NCBI GenBank assembly: GCA_944383135.1
Contig: CALWOL010000126.1
Coordinates: 1-35,442, forward strand
Source: an uncultured Flavonifractor sp.
Lineage (GTDB): Bacteria; Bacillota; Clostridia; Oscillospirales; Oscillospiraceae
DNA length: 35,442 bases
Reading direction: 5' to 3'
A program made the position numbers and the translations under genes. Every line of letters starts with the position of its first letter. Positions within the stretch are counted from its first letter, which is position 1. The notes under the pieces were generated by a model. It was not told the DNA's origin, made no database searches, and saw only the letters and a program-made list of their open reading frames with translations. This document shows positions 24,402 to 35,442 of the stretch, piece by piece.

Positions 24402-24406
24402 GCTGA

Positions 24407-24874
24407 TTACCGGCTCAGCTCCTTCCACAGCTTCTTCTGGTTGGGCAGCATCCGCCGGGGCGGGGTGCGCTTGGCGTAGCGCCCGGCCAGCTCCTGCCGG
24501 GCCTCCGGCGAAAGGAAGGGCACCAGGGCCTGGGCCCGGCCCTCAAAGGCGGCCAGGGAGAACAGAATCGTGTTGTCCTTGGGCAGGGGGTAAAAGAGCA
24601 TCAGCTCCATGGCCTGGGCGGCCAGCTCCGCCGCCTCGGCCTCCGTCAGCCCCGCCAGGGCCTCCGCCAGAGCGGTCACCCGGCCGGTGACCACGCCGTT
24701 GAATTCATCCACCGCCTGACCCACCCTGGGGTTGCCCTGGGACTGGAAGAAAAAGCCGATGGCCTCCCCCAGCCCGGCGGTCCGGCAGACCTGAAGCTTG
24801 TCCATAAATTCCTGATAACAGCCGCGCAGCGCCTCCAGGGCCTGGAGGGCGGCGGAAGGGGATGTACCATCCAT
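24407..24874 (-). CDS. Small hypothetical protein downstream of purL
   Basis: A protein of 155 residues, soluble and mostly helical, with no signal peptide, membrane segment or motif that I recognise. It has an Ala/Leu-rich middle (VTALAEALAGLTEAEAAELAAQ) and a basic C-terminus (GRYAKRTPPRRMLPNQKKLW). ATG 24874 is chosen over the adjacent GTG 24877 because AGGAGG lies seven bases upstream. It starts 15 bases after the purL stop and is the last gene of the unit before the strong terminator. Function unknown. Confidence 0.72.
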   Translation of the reverse strand: MDGTSPSAALQALEALRGCYQEFMDKLQVCRTAGLGEAIGFFFQSQGNPRVGQAVDEFNGVVTGRVTALAEALAGLTEAEAAELAAQAMELMLFYPLPKDNTILFSLAAFEGRAQALVPFLSPEARQELAGRYAKRTPPRRMLPNQKKLWKELSR

Positions 24875-24889
24875 CACAAGACCTCCTGC

Positions 24890-27800
24890 TTACCGGAAGT
24901 AAGCCGCGCCGCTCTCAAAGAGGGGCTGGTACTTGCTGCCGGGGATGTTGACCGCCACGTGGGCGCCCTGCCGCTCCGAGTGACCCATTTTGCCGAATAC
25001 CCGGCCGTCGGGGGAGAAGATGCCCTCAATGGCCAGGGCGGAGCCGTTGGGATTCACGTCAATGTCCATGGCGGGCGCGCCGGTCTCATCCACGTACTGG
25101 GTGGCCACCTGTCCTCCGGCGATGAGGGCGGAGAGCATGTCCATGGGGGCCACAAACCGCCCCTCCCCGTGGGAGATGGGGATGGTGTGGAGGTCGCCCA
25201 CCTGGGACTTGAGCATCCAGGGGGAGTTTACCGACGCCACCCGGGTGGTGACATACCGGCTCTGGTGGCGGCCGATGGTGTTGTAGGTCAGGGTGGGACA
25301 GCTCTCGTCCATGTCCCGAATCTCCCCGTAGGGCACCAGGCCCAGCTTGATAAGGGCCTGGAAGCCGTTGCAGATGCCCAGCATCAGCCCGTCCCGGTGC
25401 TTCAGCAGTTCGTGGACGGCGTCGGCAATCCTTGGATTGCGGAAGAAGGAGCAGATGAACTTGGCCGAGCCGTCGGGCTCGTCCCCGCCGGAGAAGCCGC
25501 CGGGGAGAAAGACAATCTGGGCCTTCCGGATGGCCCCCTCCAGCTCCGCGGTGGACTGGAGGAGGTCATCGGCGGTGAGGTTGCGGATATTCACCGTCTC
25601 GGCCTCCATCCCCGCCCGCAGGCAGGCCCGCACCGAGTCGTGCTCGCAGTTGGTGCCGGGGAATACGGGGATGACCACCCGGGGCCGGGCCACCTTGCTC
25701 TTGCACACGGCGGGGGAGCGCTCCGTCCAGGAGATGGGCTCCACCGGGGCGGCCTTGCCCGCCCGGGTGGGATACACGTCCTCCAGCACCCCCTCATTGA
25801 GGGCCAGCAGCTCCTCAATGGAGGCGGTGTCCGCCCCGAAGGTGAGCACCGGCCGGGCGGTGGTGCGGCCCGCCAGCACGGCCCCCTCCACCGCTCCGTC
25901 GCACTCGGCCAGAATCATGCCCTGGCAGGCGGGGCCCGCAAAGTCTACATCCAGGGTGAAGCCGATGCGGTTGCCGAAGGACATCTGCATGGCGGCCTCT
26001 TTGATTCCGCCGGGCTCCAGCACCCGGGCGGCCTTCACCCGGCCGGCCAGACACAGGGCATGGAAGGCCGCCCAGGCCTTCTTCTGACCGGCAAAGTCCC
26101 CCAGGTGGGGCACGCCGAAGAGGTAGACCGGGTGGCCCGCCTCCTTGAATTCGGGGGAGAGCACCTCCGCCGCCGGGGCGGGGGCGATGGCAAAGGAGAT
26201 GAGGGTGGGGGGGACATCCAGATCCAGGAAGGAGCCGGACATGGAGTCCTTGCCGCCGATGGCGGCGCAGCCCAGCCCCAGCTGGGCGTCCATGGCGCCC
26301 AGCAGCGCCTGGAAGGGCTTGCCCCACCGGCTGGGGTCCTCCCGCAGCTTCTCAAAGAACTCCTGAAGGGTGAGGTATACCTTTTGATAGTCGCCGCCGG
26401 CGGCCACCACCTTGGCCACCGAGGTGACCACCGCCTGCACCGCCCCCTGGTAGCAGTCCCGGCTCAGCTGCCTGGGGTCACAGCCCCAGGCCATGATGGA
26501 GGCCTGTTCGGTCTCCTGGCCGGGCTCCACGGGGAAGAGGGCGGCCATGGCCTGGGCGGGGGTGCGCTGGGTCCTGCCGCCGAAGGGCATGAGCACGCTG
26601 CCCGCCCCGATGGAGCCGTCAAACCGCTCGGTGAGGCCCCGGCGGGAGGCGTAGTCCAGCTCCCGGGCCAGCTCCCGCAGGGAGTGCTCCACAGCAGACT
26701 GGGGGCCGGGCCGCTGGGCCACCCGCACGGCGGCGTGCTTCACCGCGCCGTTGGTGTTGAGGAAGGCCCGGGACAGGTCCGCCACCTTCTGACCCCGCCA
26801 GGTCATCACCATCCGGGGGCTCTCGGTGACGGTGGCCACCGGATAGGCCTCCAGATTTTCAAAGGCGGCAAAGTTCATCAGGGTCTGGGCGTCCCCGGGG
26901 GCCACCACCACCGCCATCCGCTCCTGGGATTCGGAGATGGCCAGCTCGGTGCCGTCCAGACCGTCGTATTTCTTGCGTACCGCGTCCAAATCAATGGCCA
27001 GGCCGTCGGCCAGCTCCCCGATGGCCACGGACACGCCGCCGGCGCCGAAGTCGTTGCACCGCTTGATGAGCCGGGTGACATTGGGGTTGCGGAAGAGCCG
27101 CTGGAGCTTGCGCTCCTCGGGGGCGTTGCCCTTCTGCACCTCGCTGGCCATGGTGTCCAGGCTCTTGAGGTTGTGGCTCTTGGAGGAGCCGGTGGCTCCG
27201 CCGATGCCGTCCCGGCCGGTGCGGCCCCCCAGCAGGATGACCACGTCTCCGGGGGCGGGCACCTCCCGGCGGACGTGGTCGGCGGGGGCGGCCCCCACCA
27301 CCGCGCCGCACTCCAGATGCTTGGCGATGTAGCCCTCATGGTACAGCTCGGCCACGTGGCCGGTGGCCAGGCCGATCTGGTTGCCGTAGGAGGAGTAGCC
27401 CGCCGCGGCGGTCTGGGCGATCTTCCGCTGGGGCAGCTTGCCCGCCAGGGTCTCGTTCACCGGAGTGCGGGGGTCGCCGCAGCCGGTGAGGCGCATGGCC
27501 TGGTGGACGTACACCCGGCCGGAGAGGGGGTCCCGGATGCAGCCGCCGATGCAGGTGGCGGCGCCGCCGAAGGGCTCAATCTCCGTGGGGTGGTTGTGGG
27601 TCTCGTTCTTGAACATGAGCAGCCAGTCCTGTTCCCTGCCGTCCACCACGGCGGGGACGTGGATGGAGCAGGCGTTGATTTCCTCGCTCTCGTCCAGTTC
27701 GGGCAGCTCCCCCCGCTTTTTCAGCACCTTGGTGCCGATGGTGGCGATGTCCATCAGGGTCTGGGGCCGGGCGGCGGCCTTTTCCGGGCCGTAGACCTCC

Positions 27801-28573
27801 TCCCGGGCGGCCAGGTAGCGCAGGTAGGCCCCGTGGACGGTGGGGTCCTGGATGTCCGCCTGGTCCAGGTGGGTGGAGAAGGTGGTGTGGCGGCAGTGGT
27901 CCGACCAGTAGGTGTCCACCACCCGCACCTCGGTGAGGGTGGGGTCCCGCTCCTCCTCCTCCCGGAAATAGCGCTGGAGGAAGGTGAGGTCCGCCAGATC
28001 CATGGCCAGGCCGTACCGGTTGAGCAGCTCCTCCAGCCCGGCCTGCTCCAGGGTGCGGAAGCCATGGAGCACCGGCACCTCCGCCGGCTCGGGATACTGC
28101 TGATAAAGGGTGTCCGGCTTATCCAGCCGGGCCTCCCGGCTCTCCACCGGGTTGATGAGGTAGCCCCGGGCCCGGTCCAGCTCCTCCTGGGTCAGCGTCC
28201 CCGCCAGCAGGTAGAGGGTGGCGGCGCGGACGGCGGGGCGCTCTCCGCCGGTGAGCATCTGAATACACTGGGCGCAGGAGTCCGCCCGCTGGTCATACTG
28301 GCCGGGCAGGGCCTCCACCGCCAGCACCCGGCTGTCCGCCGGCAGCGGAAAGACCTCGTCGGTGATGGTGTCCACCTGGGGCTCGGACAGGACGGTGGTG
28401 CGGGCCGCCTCATAGGCCGCCTGCTCCAGCCCCTCCACGTCATACCGGCGGACGATGCGCACCCCGGTGAGCCCGCTCAGGCCCAGGGTGCCCCTCAGCT
28501 CGGCCAGCAGGCGGCCCGCCTCCACGTCGTACCCCGGCTTTTTTTCCACAAAACAGCGAAATACCTTCCCCAT
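24890..28573 (-). CDS. purL: Phosphoribosylformylglycinamidine synthase, single-chain (PurL with fused glutaminase)
   Basis: Catalyses the ATP-dependent fourth step of purine synthesis, FGAR plus glutamine to FGAM. The protein has 1227 residues and joins the synthetase and the PurQ-like glutaminase, as in Proteobacteria and many clostridia. Most Bacillus-type Firmicutes instead have separate PurS, PurQ and PurL. ATP/substrate motifs include DHCRHTTF and KNETHNHPTEIEPFGGAATC; CNDFGAGGVSVAIGELADG lies in the second half of the synthetase. The glutaminase domain is the last ~260 residues: PVFPGTNCEHDS, PGGFSGGDE, the nucleophile cysteine in GICNGFQ, and HSERQ near the end. No other pur gene or purine riboswitch is nearby. 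Confidence 0.93.
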   Translation of the reverse strand: MGKVFRCFVEKKPGYDVEAGRLLAELRGTLGLSGLTGVRIVRRYDVEGLEQAAYEAARTTVLSEPQVDTITDEVFPLPADSRVLAVEALPGQYDQRADSCAQCIQMLTGGERPAVRAATLYLLAGTLTQEELDRARGYLINPVESREARLDKPDTLYQQYPEPAEVPVLHGFRTLEQAGLEELLNRYGLAMDLADLTFLQRYFREEEERDPTLTEVRVVDTYWSDHCRHTTFSTHLDQADIQDPTVHGAYLRYLAAREEVYGPEKAAARPQTLMDIATIGTKVLKKRGELPELDESEEINACSIHVPAVVDGREQDWLLMFKNETHNHPTEIEPFGGAATCIGGCIRDPLSGRVYVHQAMRLTGCGDPRTPVNETLAGKLPQRKIAQTAAAGYSSYGNQIGLATGHVAELYHEGYIAKHLECGAVVGAAPADHVRREVPAPGDVVILLGGRTGRDGIGGATGSSKSHNLKSLDTMASEVQKGNAPEERKLQRLFRNPNVTRLIKRCNDFGAGGVSVAIGELADGLAIDLDAVRKKYDGLDGTELAISESQERMAVVVAPGDAQTLMNFAAFENLEAYPVATVTESPRMVMTWRGQKVADLSRAFLNTNGAVKHAAVRVAQRPGPQSAVEHSLRELARELDYASRRGLTERFDGSIGAGSVLMPFGGRTQRTPAQAMAALFPVEPGQETEQASIMAWGCDPRQLSRDCYQGAVQAVVTSVAKVVAAGGDYQKVYLTLQEFFEKLREDPSRWGKPFQALLGAMDAQLGLGCAAIGGKDSMSGSFLDLDVPPTLISFAIAPAPAAEVLSPEFKEAGHPVYLFGVPHLGDFAGQKKAWAAFHALCLAGRVKAARVLEPGGIKEAAMQMSFGNRIGFTLDVDFAGPACQGMILAECDGAVEGAVLAGRTTARPVLTFGADTASIEELLALNEGVLEDVYPTRAGKAAPVEPISWTERSPAVCKSKVARPRVVIPVFPGTNCEHDSVRACLRAGMEAETVNIRNLTADDLLQSTAELEGAIRKAQIVFLPGGFSGGDEPDGSAKFICSFFRNPRIADAVHELLKHRDGLMLGICNGFQALIKLGLVPYGEIRDMDESCPTLTYNTIGRHQSRYVTTRVASVNSPWMLKSQVGDLHTIPISHGEGRFVAPMDMLSALIAGGQVATQYVDETGAPAMDIDVNPNGSALAIEGIFSPDGRVFGKMGHSERQGAHVAVNIPGSKYQPLFESGAAYFR

Positions 28574-28599
28574 ACGTTTCCTTCCCCTCTCTCTGGCTG

Positions 28600-30084
28600 T
28601 CAGGCAATGCTCCAATGGGCAAAGCCGTAGAACACATTCTGTTGGGTGGGTGTCAGATTGGAAATACGGCTCCACTGGGTGAGCACCGACCAATTTTTAA
28701 AGCAGAGCACCGCGAAAGGCGGCTCCTCCGCCAGCCGCTGATACAGCCGCCGGGCGCTGAGATCCCGGCCCTGACCGGAGACCGCCCGGTACTGCTGGAG
28801 CAGCAGCGCGGCCTGCTCGTCGGCATAGCCGCCGTAATTCAGGCTGCCCCCGGCGGTGAGCAGGGCGGTGAGGTCAAAATCGGCGGTGAGCCGCACCTCC
28901 CCCAGGTAGAGGTCAAACTCCCCCGCCTCCAGGGCGGCGAGATAGTCGCTCCAGGTCAGCAGACGCAGCTCCACCTGAAAGCCCAGCTCGGTGAGGCCGT
29001 TGGCCAGCAGCTCCGCCGAGGCCGCCCGGGCGCTGTTGCCCGAGGGGGCCACGAATTTCAGGCTCCGGCCGCCCCCTGCCTCCTCCAGCAGCTGGGCGGC
29101 CTGCTGGGGGGCGTAGGCCAGCTCCTCCTCCAGGCTGTCGGGGTAGTAGGGGCTGGCGGGGGAGATGGGCATCACCGCGGGCTGGGCGTGGCTGGCGTAG
29201 AGCACCGTGGATACCGATGCCCGGTCAAAGGTCCGCAGCAGGGCCTGCCGTACCGCCGCCGACCGGCAGGGACCGGAGGTGACATTGAAGCCCACATAGA
29301 GCATGACGGAGGTGGGATAGTCCACCGTATCAAAAGAACCGGAAAAACCCAGGGCATTGGTGCCCGTCAGGTCGGTGGAGACCAGGGCAATGTCCCGGGT
29401 GTCAAAGGCGTGAATCAAATCATCCGTCTCCTGAATGGAGCGCAGGGGAATAGTCTGGAGAGGGAGGGCTTCCCCCTGCCACCAGCCCTGCCGGGCGGTG
29501 AGGGACCACGTCTCCCCGGACTGGGTGAGCACGTAGGGCCCGGTGCCCAGGGGCATGTCTCCCGTCTCCTTCACAATGGGGATGTCCAGCAGGGCGGGCA
29601 GATCCCCGTTGGCCTGACTCAGGGTGACGGTCACCGCGCCCTCGCCCGCCGTCACCCCGGTGATATCCCGGAAGCGGGAGGCGTACAGGGTGCTGGTGCG
29701 GGCCAGATCCAGGGAGGCCTTCACCTCGGCGGCGGTGAGGGGGCTGCCGTCGGAAAAGGTGACGCCGGCGCGGAGGGTGAAGGTCCAGCTCAGCCCGTCG
29801 TCGGCCTGCACCCCTTCGGCGCACAGCTGCGCCTCCGGCTGGAACTGCTGGTCCAGGGCGTACAGCCCCTCATACACCAGTCCGGCCAGGGCCAGGTTGG
29901 TGCGGTTTTCCCCGGTGATGGGGTGAAAGCCCGCCGCAGGATAGCAGGCCAGGGCAAACTCCGCCGCCTCGGACGGGGCGGCGGAGGGAGTGGGCGTGGC
30001 GGAGGGCACAGGCTCCGGCGCCCCGGCGCAGCCCCCCAGCAGCAGGCAGAGGGCCAGCAGGAAGAGCGGCAGACGGATTCTCAT
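28600..30084 (-). CDS. Extracellular solute-binding lipoprotein (family 5, oligopeptide-type)
   Basis: A protein of 494 residues with a lipoprotein signal peptide (LLALCLLLGGC, lipidated C19), a Pro/Thr/Ser linker, then a peptide/nickel-binding SBP family 5 domain. Family features include LVYEGLYALDQQFQPEA, WTFTLRAGVTFSDGSPLTAAEVKAS, PLGTGPYVL, and VRQALLRTFDRASV. These proteins deliver oligopeptides or related solutes to an ABC permease. No permease or ATPase gene is adjacent, so it is an orphan binding protein or pairs with a distant transporter. The start overlaps the pgeF stop as ATGA. Confidence 0.85.
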   Translation of the reverse strand: MRIRLPLFLLALCLLLGGCAGAPEPVPSATPTPSAAPSEAAEFALACYPAAGFHPITGENRTNLALAGLVYEGLYALDQQFQPEAQLCAEGVQADDGLSWTFTLRAGVTFSDGSPLTAAEVKASLDLARTSTLYASRFRDITGVTAGEGAVTVTLSQANGDLPALLDIPIVKETGDMPLGTGPYVLTQSGETWSLTARQGWWQGEALPLQTIPLRSIQETDDLIHAFDTRDIALVSTDLTGTNALGFSGSFDTVDYPTSVMLYVGFNVTSGPCRSAAVRQALLRTFDRASVSTVLYASHAQPAVMPISPASPYYPDSLEEELAYAPQQAAQLLEEAGGGRSLKFVAPSGNSARAASAELLANGLTELGFQVELRLLTWSDYLAALEAGEFDLYLGEVRLTADFDLTALLTAGGSLNYGGYADEQAALLLQQYRAVSGQGRDLSARRLYQRLAEEPPFAVLCFKNWSVLTQWSRISNLTPTQQNVFYGFAHWSIA

Positions 30085-30893
30085 AGCAGCGCGATCATGG
30101 CCGCCTGGCTGCCCCGCTGGCCGTGGGTATAGCGGTGGGACCAGTATTTCTCCGGCAGACAGGCGGTGCAGTCGGCGGATACGGCGATGTGGCTCTCATC
30201 CAGGCCCGCCGCCTTCAGCCGGCAGACGTTGAGGGCCTTCAAATCCACCCGGAATTTGCCGGTGGGCAGCACCTGGATGCAGTGGAGGGCGGAGGCCCCC
30301 ATGGCCTCGGTCATGGCGTTGGGCACGTCCTCATGGGTCTCAAAGCAGCACCTGGAAATGCCCGGGCCGATGGCGGCCAGGATATCCAGCCGGTCGCAGC
30401 CGTAGCAGTCCACCATCCGCTCCACCGTCCGGCTGACAATGCCCAGGGCGGTGCCCCGCCAGCCGGCGTGGACGGCGCCCGCCACCTTCCGCACCGGGTC
30501 GTAGAGCAGGATGGGCAGGCAGTCGGCGGTAAAGACGGTGAGTACCACCCCGGGAATGTCGGTGACCAGGCCGTCGGCCTGCCAGGGCTCCGGCTGGTCC
30601 AGCCCCACCCCCAGATCGGCGGAGGTGACGGAGCGCACCGTGTCCCCGTGGACCTGGCTGGCGCACACCACCCGGCTCACCTCCGTGCCGATGGCGGCAC
30701 AGAACCGGCGGTAGTTTTCCGCCACTCTGTCCGGGTCATCTCCCCGGTTCATGCCCAGGTTGAGGGAGGCGTAAATCCCCTCGGACACGCCCCCCAGCCG
30801 GGTGGAAAAGCCGTGGGCCGTCCCGCCGGCGGCGTCAAAGCCGTCGGCGGTGAGGTACACCAGGCCGTTTTTGTTGTGTTCAATGATGTTCAT
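30081..30893 (-). CDS. pgeF: PgeF/YfiH-family (LACC1-like) purine nucleoside phosphorylase/laccase-domain protein
   Basis: A protein of 270 residues. The conserved metal/active-site residues are in SQVHGDTV (H82), TADCLP (C125) and VHAGWRGTALG (H142). Members were named polyphenol oxidases. Biochemical work on bacterial homologues and human LACC1 shows purine nucleoside phosphorylase and adenosine deaminase activity, and E. coli YfiH edits UDP-MurNAc-L-Ser. ATG 30893 is preferred over the upstream ORF start because GGAGG precedes it. The gene starts 23 bases after secA and is ATGA-coupled to the solute-binding gene. Confidence 0.85.
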   Translation of the reverse strand: MNIIEHNKNGLVYLTADGFDAAGGTAHGFSTRLGGVSEGIYASLNLGMNRGDDPDRVAENYRRFCAAIGTEVSRVVCASQVHGDTVRSVTSADLGVGLDQPEPWQADGLVTDIPGVVLTVFTADCLPILLYDPVRKVAGAVHAGWRGTALGIVSRTVERMVDCYGCDRLDILAAIGPGISRCCFETHEDVPNAMTEAMGASALHCIQVLPTGKFRVDLKALNVCRLKAAGLDESHIAVSADCTACLPEKYWSHRYTHGQRGSQAAMIALL

Positions 30894-30916
30894 GGAGGCC
30901 CTCCATCCGGACAAAC

Positions 30917-33664
<2,748 letters not shown>

Positions 33665-33697
33665 GGATTCCGTTCACCTTTCTGATTTCCGCCCCGG

Positions 33698-33745
33698 GCC
33701 AGAGGACCCGGGCATTTTATGCCAATTCAGTCACCTAGTATATCA
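33698..33745 (-). promoter_or_regulatory. secA promoter and leader hairpin
   Basis: TGATATACT on the minus strand (33745-33737), an extended -10 with no good -35. In the ~70-base leader, GCCCGGG and CCCGGGGC at about 33695-33716 can pair around an 8-base loop. I see no SecM-like arrest peptide. Confidence 0.5.
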
Positions 33746-33759
33746 TATTACGCCTTGAT

Positions 33760-33789
33760 AAAAAAGGGGAAATTGTGAACAATCGCCCG
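33760..33789 (-). terminator. Imperfect terminator after queG
   Basis: On the minus strand GGGCGATTGT, loop TC, ACAATTTCCCC, then TTTTTT. The stem has one or two mismatches, so strength is uncertain. It follows the queG stop directly. Confidence 0.45.
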
Positions 33790-34623
33790 CTATTGCTGAA
33801 GCTCCAGGTTGCGGCGCAGGGGGGCGGGGCCCCGCCAGGCAAAGGCCCGGTCCCCGTATTTCTCCCGAAAGCTCCGGTTGGTGAGCCCCTCCAGGTCATC
33901 CGCCCTCAAGGCGGGGGTCAGGTTCTCCCGGAATTCCGGCAGGGGGGACAGGGCGGGGGCGGCATTGTAGGGGCAGGCCAGCTGGCAGGCGTCGCACCCC
34001 CAGATGAGGCAGTGGTCCCGCACCAGGGCCTCCTGCTCCGCCGTCAGCGCCCCCTTCCGCTGGGTCAGCTGGGACAGGCAGCGGCCTGTCTCCACACCCC
34101 CCTCCCCCAGGGCGCCCCCGGGGCAGGCGGACAGGCACCGCCCGCAGCCCATGCAGCCGGGGGAGGGGACGGGGGCGGGCAGCGCCAGCGCGGCGTCGGT
34201 GAGGATGGTGCCCAGAAAGACATAGGAGCCGTAGGGGGGCAGAATGACCAGCCCGTTTTTCCCCCGCAGGCCGATGCCGCACCGCCAGGCCGCCTGCCGC
34301 TCCGGCAGGGGGGAGCTGTCCGCGCCGGCCACAAAGTGGGCGGTCTTGTATTTTTCGGACAGAAAATTACAGACTGTATTCAATCTTCGGGTCACCACCC
34401 GGTGATAATCCGCCCCCCGGGCGTAGAGGGACAGGTTTCCCGCCTCCGCCCCGGCGTAATAGGGGAAGGCGGCCGCCAGCACGGTCCGGGGGCCGGGGCA
34501 CAGCGCCTCCGCCCGCTCCATGGCCGCCTGCGTCATGTCCTCCGCCAAATCTGAAAACGGCAAGCCGCCCCAGGCGGCGGCGCCTGCGGCGGCAAAAGCC
34601 TCGTCAAGACCCTTCACGGTCAT
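33790..34623 (-). CDS. Epoxyqueuosine reductase-like protein (QueG family), short form
   Basis: A cytoplasmic protein of 277 residues. QueG reduces epoxyqueuosine to queuosine in tRNA with cobalamin and two [4Fe-4S] clusters. The catalytic aspartate region is present (ADSSPLPER with D102, then GLRGKNG). Eight cluster cysteines are visible: C157, C160, C163, C167 in CMGCGRCLSAC, and C205, C210, C213, C217 around CDACQLAC. E. coli QueG has about 380 residues and carries a C-terminal HEAT-like extension for tRNA binding that is absent here, so it may be a QueG paralogue with another substrate. It overlaps the Mur ligase gene by 20 bases. Confidence 0.75.
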   Translation of the reverse strand: MTVKGLDEAFAAAGAAAWGGLPFSDLAEDMTQAAMERAEALCPGPRTVLAAAFPYYAGAEAGNLSLYARGADYHRVVTRRLNTVCNFLSEKYKTAHFVAGADSSPLPERQAAWRCGIGLRGKNGLVILPPYGSYVFLGTILTDAALALPAPVPSPGCMGCGRCLSACPGGALGEGGVETGRCLSQLTQRKGALTAEQEALVRDHCLIWGCDACQLACPYNAAPALSPLPEFRENLTPALRADDLEGLTNRSFREKYGDRAFAWRGPAPLRRNLELQQ

Positions 34624-35442
34624 ATTTTTCCAAAGCGTGCCGGGCCAGCACCCCGTCGGGCAGGCAGGGCTCCGGGCCGTTTTTCCGCTTCTGGGCGGTT
34701 TCGCACCCCTTGCCCGCCAGCAGCACCACGGCGGGGCGGGCGGCCCCCAGGATGGCGGTCTCCACCGCCTGCTCCCGGTTGGGAATCACGGTGTAGTCCT
34801 TGCCCCAGCGGCGGAGGAACACCCCGATGTCGGCGCAGATATCCTCCACCTCCTCGGGACCGGGGTCGTCCTCGGTGAGGATGATGCGGTGGGCCCCCTC
34901 CCCGGCGGCGTTGCCCATGCCCTCCCGGCGGTCAATGCCCTTGCCGCCGGTGCAGCCGAAGAGGACAGTCAGATGGCGGTCGGGATACTCGGTGCGCACG
35001 GACCGCAGGGCATTCTGCAGGCTCATACCGTTGTGGGAGTAGTCCACGATGACGGAGATCTGCCCGTCGGCGCTGGTGTAGTGCTCCATGCGGCCGGGGA
35101 CAAATGCCTTCAGCAGACCTTCCCGCACAGCCTCATAGGGGATGCCGTGGGCCTCCGCCACGGTGACGGCGGCAAGGGCGTTTTCCACATTGAACAGGCC
35201 GGGGGTGGAAATGGCCAGCTCCCCTTCGTACCGGGGGGTGCGGACGTGGAAGGCGATCTGGTTCCCCTCCTTGCGCACATCGGTACCGTACACGTCGGCC
35301 TCAGGGTGTTTTTGGGAGAAGGTGAGCACCCGTTCGCACCGGGCGGCGGCAGCGGCCACCTCAGCGGCGTGATCGCAGTCCATGGAAATACAGGCGGTTT
35401 TCGCCTGACGGAAAATGAGCAGCTTGGAGCGGAGATAGTCCT
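34604..35442 (-). CDS. MurE-like Mur ligase (partial, N-terminus off the window)
   Basis: The visible 279 residues are the end of the central ATPase domain and the whole C-terminal domain. Mur ligases add amino acids to UDP-MurNAc peptides with ATP. MurE hallmarks are GLFNVENALAA, VIVDYSHNGMSLQNAL (usually DYAHTP), FGCTGGKGIDRRE (usually GGDRD), and LAGKGCETAQ (usually GKGHE). The diaminopimelate motif DNPR is replaced by DDPGPEE. These changes suggest a lysine- or other-residue-specific enzyme, or a paralogue, rather than a standard MurE. The frame is open to the window's end. Confidence 0.82.
   Translation of the reverse strand, partial: DYLRSKLLIFRQAKTACISMDCDHAAEVAAAAARCERVLTFSQKHPEADVYGTDVRKEGNQIAFHVRTPRYEGELAISTPGLFNVENALAAVTVAEAHGIPYEAVREGLLKAFVPGRMEHYTSADGQISVIVDYSHNGMSLQNALRSVRTEYPDRHLTVLFGCTGGKGIDRREGMGNAAGEGAHRIILTEDDPGPEEVEDICADIGVFLRRWGKDYTVIPNREQAVETAILGAARPAVVLLAGKGCETAQKRKNGPEPCLPDGVLARHALEKYDREGS

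Noticed and set aside
28574..28599. Possible purine riboswitch before purL
   Set aside because: Only 26 bases separate purL from the upstream gene, too short for an aptamer.
24959..28630. A plus-strand open frame of 1223 codons opposite purL
   Set aside because: Antisense shadow of PurL, whose motifs are complete on the minus strand; the composition is not protein-like.

Overview
The window looks like a chromosome segment from a GC-rich Firmicute of the Oscillospiraceae (Flavonifractor/Oscillibacter/Lawsonibacter-like). The grounds are very GC-rich codons alongside Firmicute-type genes and signals: strong AGGAGG ribosome sites, extended -10 promoters, an RsiV/SigV-type sigma/anti-sigma pair, a single-chain clostridial PurL, a permuted XdhC, and YqeB/YqeC for a selenium-dependent molybdenum hydroxylase. 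The genus is an inference. The backbone is housekeeping genes. I see no prophage, insertion sequence, CRISPR array, tRNA or rRNA.

Layout. 1-309 (-): tadA, cut by the window edge. 417-3230 (+): mntP-yqeC-yqeB-xdhC operon closed by a strong terminator. 3330-4986 (+): ECF sigma factor and its membrane partner behind an ECF-type promoter. 5027-6011 (+): HEAT-repeat gene broken by a one-base insertion. 6015-6271: a dense array of perfect hairpins between convergent genes. 6276-7568 (-): secreted SLH-domain protein. 7669-9022 (-): sigV/rsiV-like pair with its own ECF promoter. 9124-12502 (-): five-gene unit encoding a split ThrE-type exporter, a HAD nucleotidase, an SGNH hydrolase and a DUF4358 lipoprotein. 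12746-14620 (-): metal P-type ATPase behind a consensus promoter with two CsoR-like boxes. 14726-18022 (-): lipoprotein with an RsiV-like domain, an RlmD-like methyltransferase and two flavodoxin-fold proteins. 18266-18982 (+): membrane-anchored XRE regulator. 19028-21172 (-): ftsH. 21359-24349 (+): rlmB and a 730-residue membrane protein that looks like a P-type ATPase whose catalytic motifs have decayed. 24407-33664 (-): secA-pgeF-solute-binding lipoprotein-purL-small gene, closely spaced. 33790-35442 (-): queG-like reductase and a Mur ligase cut by the right edge.

How the genes work together. Three envelope-facing regulatory units (ECF/DUF4179, SigV/RsiV-like, membrane XRE regulator) and a stand-alone RsiV-like lipoprotein suggest active cell-surface sensing. 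The yqeC-yqeB-xdhC block implies a selenium-dependent molybdenum hydroxylase encoded elsewhere. The most unusual items are the pseudo-ATPase membrane protein next to rlmB, the hairpin array, the frameshifted HEAT gene, and the CsoR-like control of the metal ATPase.
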